Source: Immundisolibacter sp. (lineage in GTDB: Bacteria; Pseudomonadota; Gammaproteobacteria; Immundisolibacterales; Immundisolibacteraceae). Taken from it: a stretch of DNA of 64,000 nucleotides. The notes beneath the pieces were generated by a model. It saw only the letters and a program-made list of their open reading frames with translations. It did not search any database and was not told where the DNA came from. Numbering within the stretch: the stretch's first letter is position 1; each line of letters opens with the position of its first letter. A program made the translations under genes and the position numbers. Positions 54,754-62,647 of this stretch are shown here, piece by piece. The stretch covers positions 186,001 through 250,000 of the forward strand of contig NZ_JACIZD010000001.1 of assembly GCF_014359565.1 (NCBI RefSeq), given 5' to 3'.

Positions 54754-55415
54754 ACGCCCAAAAACGCAGGCAGATCTATGAACGCCTGCAAGCGGCCCTG
54801 CCGGCGCCGACCACCGAGCTGCACTACCGCTCGCCCTTCGAGCTGCTGATCGCGGTGATCCTGTCGGCGCAGGCCACCGACAGGAGCGTCAACCAGGCCA
54901 CGGCGACGCTGTTTGCCGCCGCCAACACGCCGCAGGCCATGCTCGCGCTGGGGGTGGAGGGCGTCACGGCGCACGTGCGGCGCATCGGCCTTTTCAACAG
55001 CAAGGCGCAGAACATCATCAAGACCTGCCGGATCCTGGTCGAGCAGCACGGCGGCCAGGTGCCGCGCGACCGGGCGGCGCTCGAGGCGCTGCCCGGCGTT
55101 GGCCGCAAGACCGCCAACGTGGTGCTGAACACGGCCTTTGGCGAGCCGACCATCGCCGTCGACACACACATCTTTCGCGTCGCCAACCGCACCGGTCTGG
55201 CGCCGGGCAAGACCGTTCGCCAGGTCGAGGACCGCCTGCTGAAGGTCACGCCGCCGCAGTTCCGCCGCAACGCCCACCACTGGCTGATCCTGCACGGTCG
55301 CTACACCTGCACCGCGCGCCGGCCGCGCTGCGGGCAGTGCCTGATCGCCGACCTGTGCGAGTGGCCGGACAAGGCCGCGGCGGTGGCGGCGGCCGGCACC
55401 GCGCAGGCCGCCTGA
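54750..55415 (+). CDS. nth: Endonuclease III
   Basis: DNA glycosylase/AP lyase (221 residues) removing oxidised pyrimidines. The helix-hairpin-helix [16 protein letters not shown] includes the catalytic Lys, and [11 protein letters not shown] the catalytic Asp. The C-terminal 4Fe-4S motif is C-x6-C-x2-C-x5-C ([17 protein letters not shown]). It lies between the RnfB-like gene and a DUF1841 gene with overlaps at both ends. Confidence 0.97.
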   Translation: MNAQKRRQIYERLQAALPAPTTELHYRSPFELLIAVILSAQATDRSVNQATATLFAAANTPQAMLALGVEGVTAHVRRIGLFNSKAQNIIKTCRILVEQHGGQVPRDRAALEALPGVGRKTANVVLNTAFGEPTIAVDTHIFRVANRTGLAPGKTVRQVEDRLLKVTPPQFRRNAHHWLILHGRYTCTARRPRCGQCLIADLCEWPDKAAAVAAAGTAQAA

Positions 55416-55834
55416 TGTTCGGCCAGGACCGCGACAGCCTGCGCCGGGCCTACACCGAAGCCTGGCAGCGCCATCGGGACGGCCTGCCGCTGGACGCGCA
55501 GCAGCAGCGCATCGCCGATGTGGTGGCGCTGCACCCGGAATATCAGGCCTTCGTGCTGACGCCGGACGCGCTCGCGCAGGACTTCGACGGCAGCGACGGG
55601 CGCACCAACCCGTTTCTGCACATGGGCCTGCACATCGCCATCCATGAACAGCTCGCCACCGGCCTGCCACCGGAAGCGGCGCAGGCGCACCAGCGTCTGG
55701 CCCGGCGCCTGGGCGACGCCCACGCCGCCGAGCACCGGCTGATCGACTGCCTGGCGCAGACCCTGTGGCAGGCGCAGCGCGACGGCCGCGCACCGGACAT
55801 GGACGCCTACCGCGAGGCGCTGCGGCGGCTGTAG
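55415..55834 (+). CDS. DUF1841 family protein
   Basis: A 139-residue protein with [21 protein letters not shown] at the N-terminus and NPFLHMGLHIAIHEQLATGLP in the centre, matching the DUF1841 family of beta/gammaproteobacteria. Predicted soluble and helical. Function is not known. Its ATG shares a base with the nth stop, so it is co-translated with a repair gene. Confidence 0.85.
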   Translation: MFGQDRDSLRRAYTEAWQRHRDGLPLDAQQQRIADVVALHPEYQAFVLTPDALAQDFDGSDGRTNPFLHMGLHIAIHEQLATGLPPEAAQAHQRLARRLGDAHAAEHRLIDCLAQTLWQAQRDGRAPDMDAYREALRRL

Positions 55835-56165
55835 AAAACGGCCCCGCGGCCGGACTTCATCTTGATCCTGGCTCAAGGCGCCCCGATCTGCCCTGCTAAA
55901 CTGCCCGCCAGTTCCGGCCCTGCGGCCGTGCCTGCGCAAACCGCCGATGAACTCATGCCCTCATTGGCCGGGCACCTGCCGCGGGAACGCCATGCAGGCG
56001 CGCCGGTCTTCGCCGAGCCGGCCGTGGCTGAAGATTCGCGGCGGGGCGCCGCTCCCACAAGGACGCCGCTTCCACAAGGGGCCTCACCGACCCCGATCAG
56101 TCGCCAGTGCGTGCACAGAACGACAGAATCTCCCCATCCGCGCCCACGCCAATGGACCACCCGGG
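55835..56165. other. 331-base intergenic region with a promoter-like site and a repeat
   Basis: The longest stretch without a gene. It holds a TGC TAAACT extended -10 like element at 55894-55902 on the plus strand, then repeat copy C (56030-56136), then the desaturase ATG. The desaturase frame is open from 55947 through the repeat, but the upstream residues look like translated repeat rather than protein. Confidence 0.6.
56030..56136. repeat. Dispersed inverted repeat, copy C (with long tail)
   Basis: GAAGATTCGCGGCGGGGCGC followed by CGCTCCCACAAGG, the minus-orientation unit. A second degenerate unit (CGCTTCCACAAGG) follows, and a tail resembling that of copy A (ACCCCGATCAGTCGCC versus ACCCCAATAAGTCGCC). 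It lies in the probable 5' leader of the desaturase gene. Confidence 0.75.
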
Positions 56166-57260
56166 ATGAATGCACCCTCGCCCAACACCACCCCCGACCG
56201 CTTCGAGCTCGAGCAAATGCGCCGCCTGGTGGCGGACCTGTTCGCCTACCGACCGGCGCTGTACTGGGTCGATTTCATCCTCAGCGCCGGCCTGGGCTAC
56301 GCGCTGGCGCTGGCGTACCTGACCGGCAGCGGGCCGGCGTGGGCCCAGGCGCTGGCCTTCGTCGGTGCCGGCGTGCTGCTGTTCCGGGCCGGCACCTTCA
56401 TGCACGAGATCGTGCACATGAACGGCCAGGTCATGCCCGGCTTCCGGCTGGCCTGGAATCTGTTCTACGGCATCCCGCTGCTGATGCCGTCGCTGATGTA
56501 CCGGAACCACCTGGATCACCACAACGTCAACCGCTTCGGCACGCCGCAGGACGGCGAGTACCTGCCGCTGGGCAGCGCGCCCACCGGCGAGACCATCAAG
56601 TACCTGCTCCAGGTGCCGATCCTGCCGCTGCTGGCGGTGCTGCGCTTCCTGGTGGTGACGCCGCTGTCCTACCTGCATCCGGGCCTGCGACGCTGGGTGA
56701 TGCGCCGCGCCTCGTCCTACGGCTCCAATCCCTACTATCAGCGCCAGGTTCCGCCCGACGAGCCGCTCGCGCTGTGGGCGCTGCAGGAGTGGGCCTGCTT
56801 TGCCTGGCTGGCATTCCTGACCGGCCTGTTCGTGACCGGCGTGCTGCCTTGGGCGCTGCTGGGCAAGGTCTATTTGCTGATGACCTTCGCCATCGGCCTT
56901 AACTGGGTGCGCAATCTGGCCGCTCACAAGTACGTCAACACCGGCGCGCGCATGAGCCTGCAGGGCCAGCTCGAGGACTCGATCAACATCACCGGTCAGA
57001 CCTGGCTGACGGCGCTGCTGTTTCCGATCGGCCTGCGCTACCACGCACTGCATCACCTGTTCCCGGCCATGCCGTATCACTCGATGGGCGAGGCGCACCG
57101 GCGGCTGATGGCGCAGTTGCCGCCCGATGCAGCCTACCGGAAGACCGACTATCCCAACTTTTTCGCCGCCGTTTCGCAGCTGTGGCACGGCGCCCGGCAA
57201 AGCGCCGGCAACGGCGCGCTGATGCAGACCTGGCGCCAGCACGGCGCGCCCGGTGGCTGA
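56166..57260 (+). CDS. Membrane fatty acid desaturase
   Basis: A 364-residue di-iron membrane protein. The three histidine boxes are HEIVH (80-84), HLDHH (115-119) and HALHH (near 293-297). At least four hydrophobic segments surround them. A truncated fatty-acyl desaturase fold without a fused electron-transfer domain. The ATG at 56166 was chosen because similarity begins shortly after; there is only a weak GGG ribosome site. It overlaps the diacylglycerol kinase gene by 8 bases, so it is likely to act on membrane lipid acyl chains. Confidence 0.87.
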   Translation: MNAPSPNTTPDRFELEQMRRLVADLFAYRPALYWVDFILSAGLGYALALAYLTGSGPAWAQALAFVGAGVLLFRAGTFMHEIVHMNGQVMPGFRLAWNLFYGIPLLMPSLMYRNHLDHHNVNRFGTPQDGEYLPLGSAPTGETIKYLLQVPILPLLAVLRFLVVTPLSYLHPGLRRWVMRRASSYGSNPYYQRQVPPDEPLALWALQEWACFAWLAFLTGLFVTGVLPWALLGKVYLLMTFAIGLNWVRNLAAHKYVNTGARMSLQGQLEDSINITGQTWLTALLFPIGLRYHALHHLFPAMPYHSMGEAHRRLMAQLPPDAAYRKTDYPNFFAAVSQLWHGARQSAGNGALMQTWRQHGAPGG

Positions 57261-58206
57261 ACAGGCAAGCGTCGGCGTCATCAGCAATCCGGCCAGCCGG
57301 CATAACGCCCGCGGCGGCCTGGCGGCGATCGAGGCGGTGCTCGCCGGCCAGCCGGCGATTCCCCACCGGCAGGCCCGAACGCCGCAGCAGATCGAGGCCG
57401 CGCTCGCGCAACTGGCCGCCGCCGGCACGAGCTGCGTGGTGCTCAGCGGCGGCGACGGCACCGTGCAGGCGGCGCTGACCGCCCTGTCGCTGCGCTCGCC
57501 GTTCGCCTCGCCACCGAGGCTGCTGGTGCTGGCCAGCGGCACCACCAACATGAGCGCCTACGACCTGGGCAGCCACGGTCGTCCGGAGCGGCTGCTGCGC
57601 CGTCTGCTGACGGGCCGGCTCGCCCTCACGCGCCGGCGCGTGCTGTGCGTGCGGGAGGCCGACGGCACCACCCGCTGCGGATTTTTCTTCACTGCCGGCG
57701 GCCTGCCGCAGGCGGTACGGGATTGCCGCGCGTTTCGCGAAACCAGCGCCCTGCCGGGCATGCGCGGCGCGCTGGGCACGGCCACCTGGATCGGCGGGCG
57801 ACTGCTGCGCCTGCTGGCCGGCCGCGAACCTTTCGAAGCCTTGGCGCTCAGCTATCAGCCGGACGCCGAACCGGTCCGCCGCTGCGAGGCGCTGCTGCTG
57901 CTGGCAAGCACGCATCAGCGCCTCGCCCTCGGGCTGAGGCCGTGGTGGGGCGCCGGCAGCGGCCCGATCAGGACCACGTTGATCAGCCGGCCAGCGCGGC
58001 GCCTGGCGCGGGCGCTGCCGGGACTGCTGCGCGGGCGCCCGCCGGCCTTTGCGAATGCCGCCGCCGGCTACCAAAGCCATGCAGTCAGCACCTTGCATCT
58101 GACGCCGACCGGCGGCTACGCGCTCGACGGCGAGGATTACTTTCCACCCGCCGGCAGTGAGCTGGCGATCAGCGCCGGCCCCGAGTTCGAGTTCCTGCAG
58201 CCATGA
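57253..58206 (+). CDS. Diacylglycerol/sphingosine kinase family lipid kinase
   Basis: A 317-residue protein of the DagK/YegS catalytic family. It has GVISNPASRHNARGG near the N-terminus, the nucleotide loop GGDGTV (66-71), and LASGTTNMSAYDLG. It would phosphorylate diacylglycerol (or another lipid alcohol) with ATP to give phosphatidate. GTG start overlapping the desaturase by 8 bases. It overlaps the next gene by 4 bases. Confidence 0.85.
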   Translation: MAEQASVGVISNPASRHNARGGLAAIEAVLAGQPAIPHRQARTPQQIEAALAQLAAAGTSCVVLSGGDGTVQAALTALSLRSPFASPPRLLVLASGTTNMSAYDLGSHGRPERLLRRLLTGRLALTRRRVLCVREADGTTRCGFFFTAGGLPQAVRDCRAFRETSALPGMRGALGTATWIGGRLLRLLAGREPFEALALSYQPDAEPVRRCEALLLLASTHQRLALGLRPWWGAGSGPIRTTLISRPARRLARALPGLLRGRPPAFANAAAGYQSHAVSTLHLTPTGGYALDGEDYFPPAGSELAISAGPEFEFLQP

Positions 58207-59141
58207 GCGGCCCTGCCGGCGAGGCCCTGCGTGAGGCCATCGACCGCCTGATCGACGCGCCTGCCCCGCCGGGTGCCCAGGCCCTGGCGCAGGCGCTGCG
58301 CGCGCGCCACGGCGCCAGCGTGGCGGCGGTGCTGTTCTACGGCTCGAACTTTCGCCGCGCGGACGACCGCGAGGGCCTGCTGGACCTGTACCTGCTGGTC
58401 GACGACTGCCGCACGGCGCTCGGCAGCAGCCTGTCCGCGCTGGCCTGCCGGCTGCTGCCGCCCAACGTCTATTACCTGGAACTGCCGGTCGATGGCCGCA
58501 CCGTGCGCTGCAAGTACGCGCTGCTGGAGCTGGCCGTGTTCGGCCGCTACATGACCGCCCGGCAAAGCTATTTCTGGGGCCGCTTCGGCCAGGCCAGCGG
58601 CCTGCTGTACGCACGTGACGCAGCAGCCCGCCAGCAGGTGATGCGGGCACTCGCGCAGGCCGTGCTGACCCTGCTCGGCAGTGCGCTGCCGCTGCTGCCG
58701 AATGAAGTCGACGAAGCCGCCTGGTGGCAGACGGCGCTCGCCGCCTGCTACGGCGCGGAGCTGCGCCCGGAGCGGCCAGGGGCGGTCGAGGGACTGGTGC
58801 GCGATCTGGCGCCCTGGCGTGAACGACTCACGCCGCTGGCCGCCGCCTGCCTGGACGGCGTGCAGCGGCAGGACGGGCACTACCGCATAACGCTGGCGCC
58901 CGGCCGGCGCTGCCTCGGGCGCCTGGGCTGGACAGTCCGCCGCCTGCTCGGCAAGACGCTGAACGTGGCGCGCCTGGTCAAGGCCGCGTTCACCTTCGCC
59001 GGCGGCGCCGACTACCTGCTGTGGAAGGTCGAGCGCCACTCCGGCGTGCGCATCGAGCCAACGCCCTTGCTGCGCCGCCACCCGCTGCTGGGCATCTGGG
59101 GCGTGGCCTGGCGGCTGTGGCGACGGGGTGGCTTCAGATAG
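58203..59141 (+). CDS. Tam41-like nucleotidyltransferase (candidate CDP-DAG synthase)
   Basis: A 312-residue protein that I do not recognise as a standard bacterial family. Motif order resembles the mitochondrial CDP-diacylglycerol synthase Tam41/Mmp37: YGSNFR (46-51), a D-x5-D-D acidic strand (DLYLLVDD, 61-68), NVYYLE (88-93), KYALLEL (104-110) and YFWGRFGQ (123-130), then helices. Y-G-S plus acidic pair is also the nucleotidyltransferase core. No membrane segment, so it would act at the membrane surface. Context (lipid kinase upstream, CDP-alcohol phosphotransferase nearby) supports making CDP-DAG from phosphatidate. This is inference. Confidence 0.6.
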   Translation: MSGPAGEALREAIDRLIDAPAPPGAQALAQALRARHGASVAAVLFYGSNFRRADDREGLLDLYLLVDDCRTALGSSLSALACRLLPPNVYYLELPVDGRTVRCKYALLELAVFGRYMTARQSYFWGRFGQASGLLYARDAAARQQVMRALAQAVLTLLGSALPLLPNEVDEAAWWQTALAACYGAELRPERPGAVEGLVRDLAPWRERLTPLAAACLDGVQRQDGHYRITLAPGRRCLGRLGWTVRRLLGKTLNVARLVKAAFTFAGGADYLLWKVERHSGVRIEPTPLLRRHPLLGIWGVAWRLWRRGGFR

Positions 59142-59180
59142 CGCCGGGCGACCTGCGCGCGGGCGCAGTCATCCGGTCCG

Positions 59181-59248
59181 GAAGATTCGCGGCGAGGGCG
59201 CCGCTCCCACCGCAGGTGTAGAAGGCCCGCCCTCGGACCGAAGATCGT
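59181..59248. repeat. Dispersed two-unit inverted repeat, copy D
   Basis: A minus-oriented unit (GAAGATTCGCGGCGAGGGCG ending CTCCCAC, 59181-59210) is followed by a plus-oriented unit (TGTAGAAGGCCCGCCCTCGG, from 59217) with their outer ends facing opposite to copies A and B. It fills the 137-base gap between the convergent Tam41-like and CDP-alcohol genes. Confidence 0.8.
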
Positions 59249-59278
59249 CGACGCAAGCCCCGGCCGAACACGGACACC

Positions 59279-60436
59279 TCAGCTGGCAAACCAGCGCACG
59301 GCGCGGCTGCCGGTGGGGATTTCACGCCCGACCTGCTCCAGCCACGACACCAGCGGGCCGCGTTGCCGTGCAACGATCCCCTGAGCGACCCGCACCCACA
59401 GCAGCAGTGTCGACAGCACCGTCCAGCCGGCCACCAGCCACAGGCCCAGCGCCGGCTGGCCGACCAGGGCGCACAGCGTCAGCATCAGCAGGTTCGGATT
59501 GCGCCGGGCGGTGATCAGGCGGTTGTAGGAGTCAAACGGCCGCCACACGAACAGCGAGAACCTGGCGCAGAAGCCCTGGAAGCCGCCCTCGGCCAGGCGC
59601 CCGCCGATGTAAGCTGCCACGATCACCCAGATCAGCGTCTGCGTCGGCACGCTGCCCTCGGGCAGGCCCAGCGCCCAGGCGGCGTACCAGAACGGCGGAT
59701 GGATCAGGTCGATACCGTGGTCCAGGATGTCGCCAAAACGGGTGGACTTGACCGTCACCCGCGCCAGCTTGCCGTCGACCGTGTCCAGAAAGGTCATCAG
59801 CCAGGCGCACACCAGGCCCGGCAGCCACCAGCCGCCCCAGAAGGCAAGGCCGGCGGCAACGGTCAGCGCCAGGCCGGTCAGCGTCACCTGATTGGGCGTG
59901 ATGCCGCGCCGGGCACAAAAACCGGTCGCCGCCCGCGCCGGCGCCGGCCACCACCACTTGGTGATGAAATCGGTGACGCCCTTGTAGGCGGTGCCGAACA
60001 GGCGCCGCTCCAGGTCGGTCTGCTCGGCGGGCGTAACGTGCAGCACGTAGGGCGTCGAAACCTTGCGCAGCTTCTTCTGATAGGCGGTGGTCAACGTAGT
60101 GGGGAGCTCGACCACATAGCCGTCGGGCGGCTGCTGTCCGGTCAGCACGGCCTGCGCACGCGTCGCACCGCCCACCGGTGCGTGCAGCGCCACCAGCGGG
60201 CCGTCATCGCTCGCGCGCAGCGCCACGCCGGGCGCATCGACCAGCGCCGCGATTACCCGCTCGTCGAACAGATAATCAGCGCGCAGGCACAGCACGCTGC
60301 GCTGCTGCGGCGGCGCGGCCCCGTCATCCAGCACCTCGATGCCGAGCTTGCCCAGCACGCGCCGCAGGCGTTCGCGCCCGCCAAGGCCCCACAGACGAAC
60401 CGGCGCTTCGCCGGCAAGATACGCGACCGGTTTCAC
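59279..60436 (-). CDS. CDP-alcohol phosphotransferase with a degenerate N-terminal domain
   Basis: A 385-residue membrane protein. The CDP-OH-P motif D-x2-D-G-x2-A-R-x8-G-x3-D-x3-D is complete (D218, D221, G222, A225, R226, G235, D239, D243). Several hydrophobic segments follow. Residues 1-150 form a soluble domain reminiscent of the nucleotidyltransferase half of bifunctional inositol-phosphate transferases, but without the usual G-x-G-T-R motif. The enzyme would make a phospholipid from CDP-DAG and an alcohol or from a CDP-alcohol. Substrate unknown. It is convergent to the Tam41-like operon and divergent from the metallophosphoesterase gene. Confidence 0.8.
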   Translation of the reverse strand: MKPVAYLAGEAPVRLWGLGGRERLRRVLGKLGIEVLDDGAAPPQQRSVLCLRADYLFDERVIAALVDAPGVALRASDDGPLVALHAPVGGATRAQAVLTGQQPPDGYVVELPTTLTTAYQKKLRKVSTPYVLHVTPAEQTDLERRLFGTAYKGVTDFITKWWWPAPARAATGFCARRGITPNQVTLTGLALTVAAGLAFWGGWWLPGLVCAWLMTFLDTVDGKLARVTVKSTRFGDILDHGIDLIHPPFWYAAWALGLPEGSVPTQTLIWVIVAAYIGGRLAEGGFQGFCARFSLFVWRPFDSYNRLITARRNPNLLMLTLCALVGQPALGLWLVAGWTVLSTLLLWVRVAQGIVARQRGPLVSWLEQVGREIPTGSRAVRWFAS

Positions 60437-60537
60437 TTTTCAGACCCACTCATCGGCTGGCAAAAAAGCGTGCAATCGTATATCAAGCCTGCGCCGCCAT
60501 CCGCGCGCCGCGCCCGCCTTCAGGCCACCCTGCTTTC

Positions 60538-61476
60538 GTGTCCAGCATCAAACCGAACGAGCCGAACCCCGCCAACGCCCCGCCGAGCGAATGGGCGCTG
60601 GCGCATTTGTCGGACCTGCACCTGACCGATCCGCTGGCAGACGCGGACGCGCCGCTGGCGATCAAGCAGCGCCTGGGTCGCGCCTCCTGGCGTCGCCGCC
60701 GCAGCCACGTCCATCAGCCGGCGCTGCTGGCCGCCCTGGCGGCAGACCTGCACGCCCAGGCACCGCGCCAGATCGCCATCAGCGGCGATCTGGTGCAGAT
60801 CGGGCTGCGGCGCGAGTTCGAGCAGGCCGCCGACTGGCTGGCCGGCTTTGCGCCGCCGGCGCGCCTGCTGCTGGTGCCGGGCAACCACGAGGCCTACGTG
60901 GCCAACACCTGGCAGGCCGGCCGCGAATGCTGGCGCCCCTACCTGCCGGGCCCAGCCGACGGCGAACCGTGGCTGCAGCGTCGCGACTGGCTGCTGCTGA
61001 TCGGCCTGTCGAGCGCCGTGCCGAGCTGGCCTGGCCTGGCCACCGGCACGCTCGGCGGGGCGCAGATCGCCGCCCTGGACGCGGCGCTGCAAGCGGGCGC
61101 CGACGAAGGGCTGTTTCGGGTCATCGTCGTCCACCATCCACCGGCGGCCGGCGTGGTCGGCTGGCGCAAGCGCCTGACCGATCATCGCCAGTTCGCGCAG
61201 GTCATCGCGCGCCGCGGCGCCGGGGTGATCCTGCACGGCCACGCCCACCGGGCGACGCTGTCACACCTGCCCGGTCCGACCGGCCCGGTGGCGGTGGTCG
61301 GCGCGCCGTCGGCTTCGGCACTCGACCAACGCCCCGACCGCATGGCCGGCTACAACCTGCTGCGCATCCGGCCAGCCGCGCACGCCTGGCAGCTGCGCCT
61401 GAGCCGGCGCGTCTTCAGGCCGCAGACGCGGGACTTCGACTGGCAGGAACACCACGACCTGACCAGCCACGGCTGA
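60538..61476 (+). CDS. Calcineurin-like metallophosphoesterase
   Basis: A 312-residue di-metal phosphoesterase. Metal ligands: D-x-H (SDLHL, 26-28), GD (ISGDLVQIG), GNHE (VPGNHEAY), H in VVHHPP and GHAH (LHGHAH). The start is a GTG at 60538, since no ATG precedes the domain; it is uncertain. No signal peptide. The role may be dephosphorylation of a lipid or nucleotide intermediate, as suggested by divergence from the CDP-alcohol gene; otherwise unknown. Confidence 0.8.
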   Translation: MSSIKPNEPNPANAPPSEWALAHLSDLHLTDPLADADAPLAIKQRLGRASWRRRRSHVHQPALLAALAADLHAQAPRQIAISGDLVQIGLRREFEQAADWLAGFAPPARLLLVPGNHEAYVANTWQAGRECWRPYLPGPADGEPWLQRRDWLLLIGLSSAVPSWPGLATGTLGGAQIAALDAALQAGADEGLFRVIVVHHPPAAGVVGWRKRLTDHRQFAQVIARRGAGVILHGHAHRATLSHLPGPTGPVAVVGAPSASALDQRPDRMAGYNLLRIRPAAHAWQLRLSRRVFRPQTRDFDWQEHHDLTSHG

Positions 61477-61532
61477 GACGGCCGCCTGCGCCGTGACAGG
61501 GCCGCCGCAACCGGCGCCTTGTCGTGCAAGCG

Positions 61533-61566
61533 CGATGATCGCCCGGCACAGCCGGGCTCCTACACG
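61533..61566. repeat. REP-like hairpin of a second family
   Basis: GCCCGGC-aca-GCCGGGC (61541-61557) flanked by GATGATC on one side and TCCTACA on the other, like the GTAGGAGC-type REP sequences of Pseudomonas relatives. It lies between convergent genes and may help end transcription. Confidence 0.65.
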
Positions 61567-61585
61567 CGAATGCCGCAGCGCTTCC

Positions 61586-62647
61586 CTATCGCAAGCGACG
61601 CAACAGGCGCCCGGCAAACAGCAGGATCAGCGTCGGCAGGGCCAGCGCCGTCAGCGGCGCCGGCAGGTGCAGCAGCAGACCCAGGTAACCGAGCGTCTGG
61701 GTGACGAAATACAGCCCGATGCCGGCCACCGTGCCGGCCAGCACGCGGCGACTGAGCGTGCTCGAGCGGTTGCTGCCCAGCACCAGCGGGATGGCCACCA
61801 GCATCATGGCCAGCGTCACCAGCGGTTGTGCCAGCTGCTGCCACAGGCGCAGCTCTTCCTGCGGCACCTGCTCGTTACGGGCCCGCAGATCGCGCACGTA
61901 GAAATACAGGTCGATCGGCGACAGGGCTTGCGGCGGCACCACCAGCACGCCCAGCTGCTGGGCATCCAGGAACGAGTCCCAGTCCAGCTGCGCCAGCTGC
62001 TGCGCGCGCGCCGGCGGCGGCTCGAACTGCTTGACCACCACGTCCTGGAGCCGCCACACGCGGTCCTGCTCCAGACTCGCGCGCTCGGCATGCAGATAGC
62101 GCCGCAGACGCCCGGCGTCATCAAAGTCATACACCGTCACATCGGACGGGGTGCGCCCGCGCAGCATGCGCCCGACGTTCAGGAAACTGCGCCCGTCGCG
62201 CGACCAGAAGCCGCCGCGAAAATCCACCGACACATCCTCGGCCAGCGCCGCGGCGCGCATGCGCTCGGCGCGCATCTCCAGTGCCGGCGCCACGAATTGG
62301 GCCATCAGCAGCATCAGCATCAACAGCGTCAGGCCGGGCGCCAGCACCATGCCGATCAGCCGCCGCAGCGGCAGGCCGGCGGCGCGCATGGCCAGGATCT
62401 CGTTGCCGTCCGCGAGCAGGCCCAGCGGCACCAGCGTGCCCAGCAGGGCGATCACCGGCGTGGCATCCAGCAGCCGGCGCGGCAACATCATCAGCACGTA
62501 CAGGAATGCGTCGACCAACGTGTAGGCGCCCTCGACGTCGTCGAGCTGCTGGATCAGCTCGATGAAACTGAACAGCGCCACGAACACCAGCGCCACCAGC
62601 AGGTAGCCCTGCGCCATGGCGCGGGCGATGTAACGGGCGAGAATCAT
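61586..62647 (-). CDS. lptG: LptG, LPS export permease
   Basis: Inner-membrane permease (353 residues) of the LptB2FG complex that extracts LPS for transport. Six hydrophobic segments in two groups of three (about 11-115 and 270-350) flank a periplasmic beta-jellyroll domain. Start MILARYIARAM overlaps the lptF stop by 4 bases. It resembles lptG more than lptF by sequence and order. Confidence 0.94.
   Translation of the reverse strand: MILARYIARAMAQGYLLVALVFVALFSFIELIQQLDDVEGAYTLVDAFLYVLMMLPRRLLDATPVIALLGTLVPLGLLADGNEILAMRAAGLPLRRLIGMVLAPGLTLLMLMLLMAQFVAPALEMRAERMRAAALAEDVSVDFRGGFWSRDGRSFLNVGRMLRGRTPSDVTVYDFDDAGRLRRYLHAERASLEQDRVWRLQDVVVKQFEPPPARAQQLAQLDWDSFLDAQQLGVLVVPPQALSPIDLYFYVRDLRARNEQVPQEELRLWQQLAQPLVTLAMMLVAIPLVLGSNRSSTLSRRVLAGTVAGIGLYFVTQTLGYLGLLLHLPAPLTALALPTLILLFAGRLLRRLR

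Noticed and set aside
55947-56165. N-terminal extension of the desaturase through the repeat
   Set aside because: The extra residues are translated repeat sequence with no family similarity, and desaturase likeness begins after 56166.
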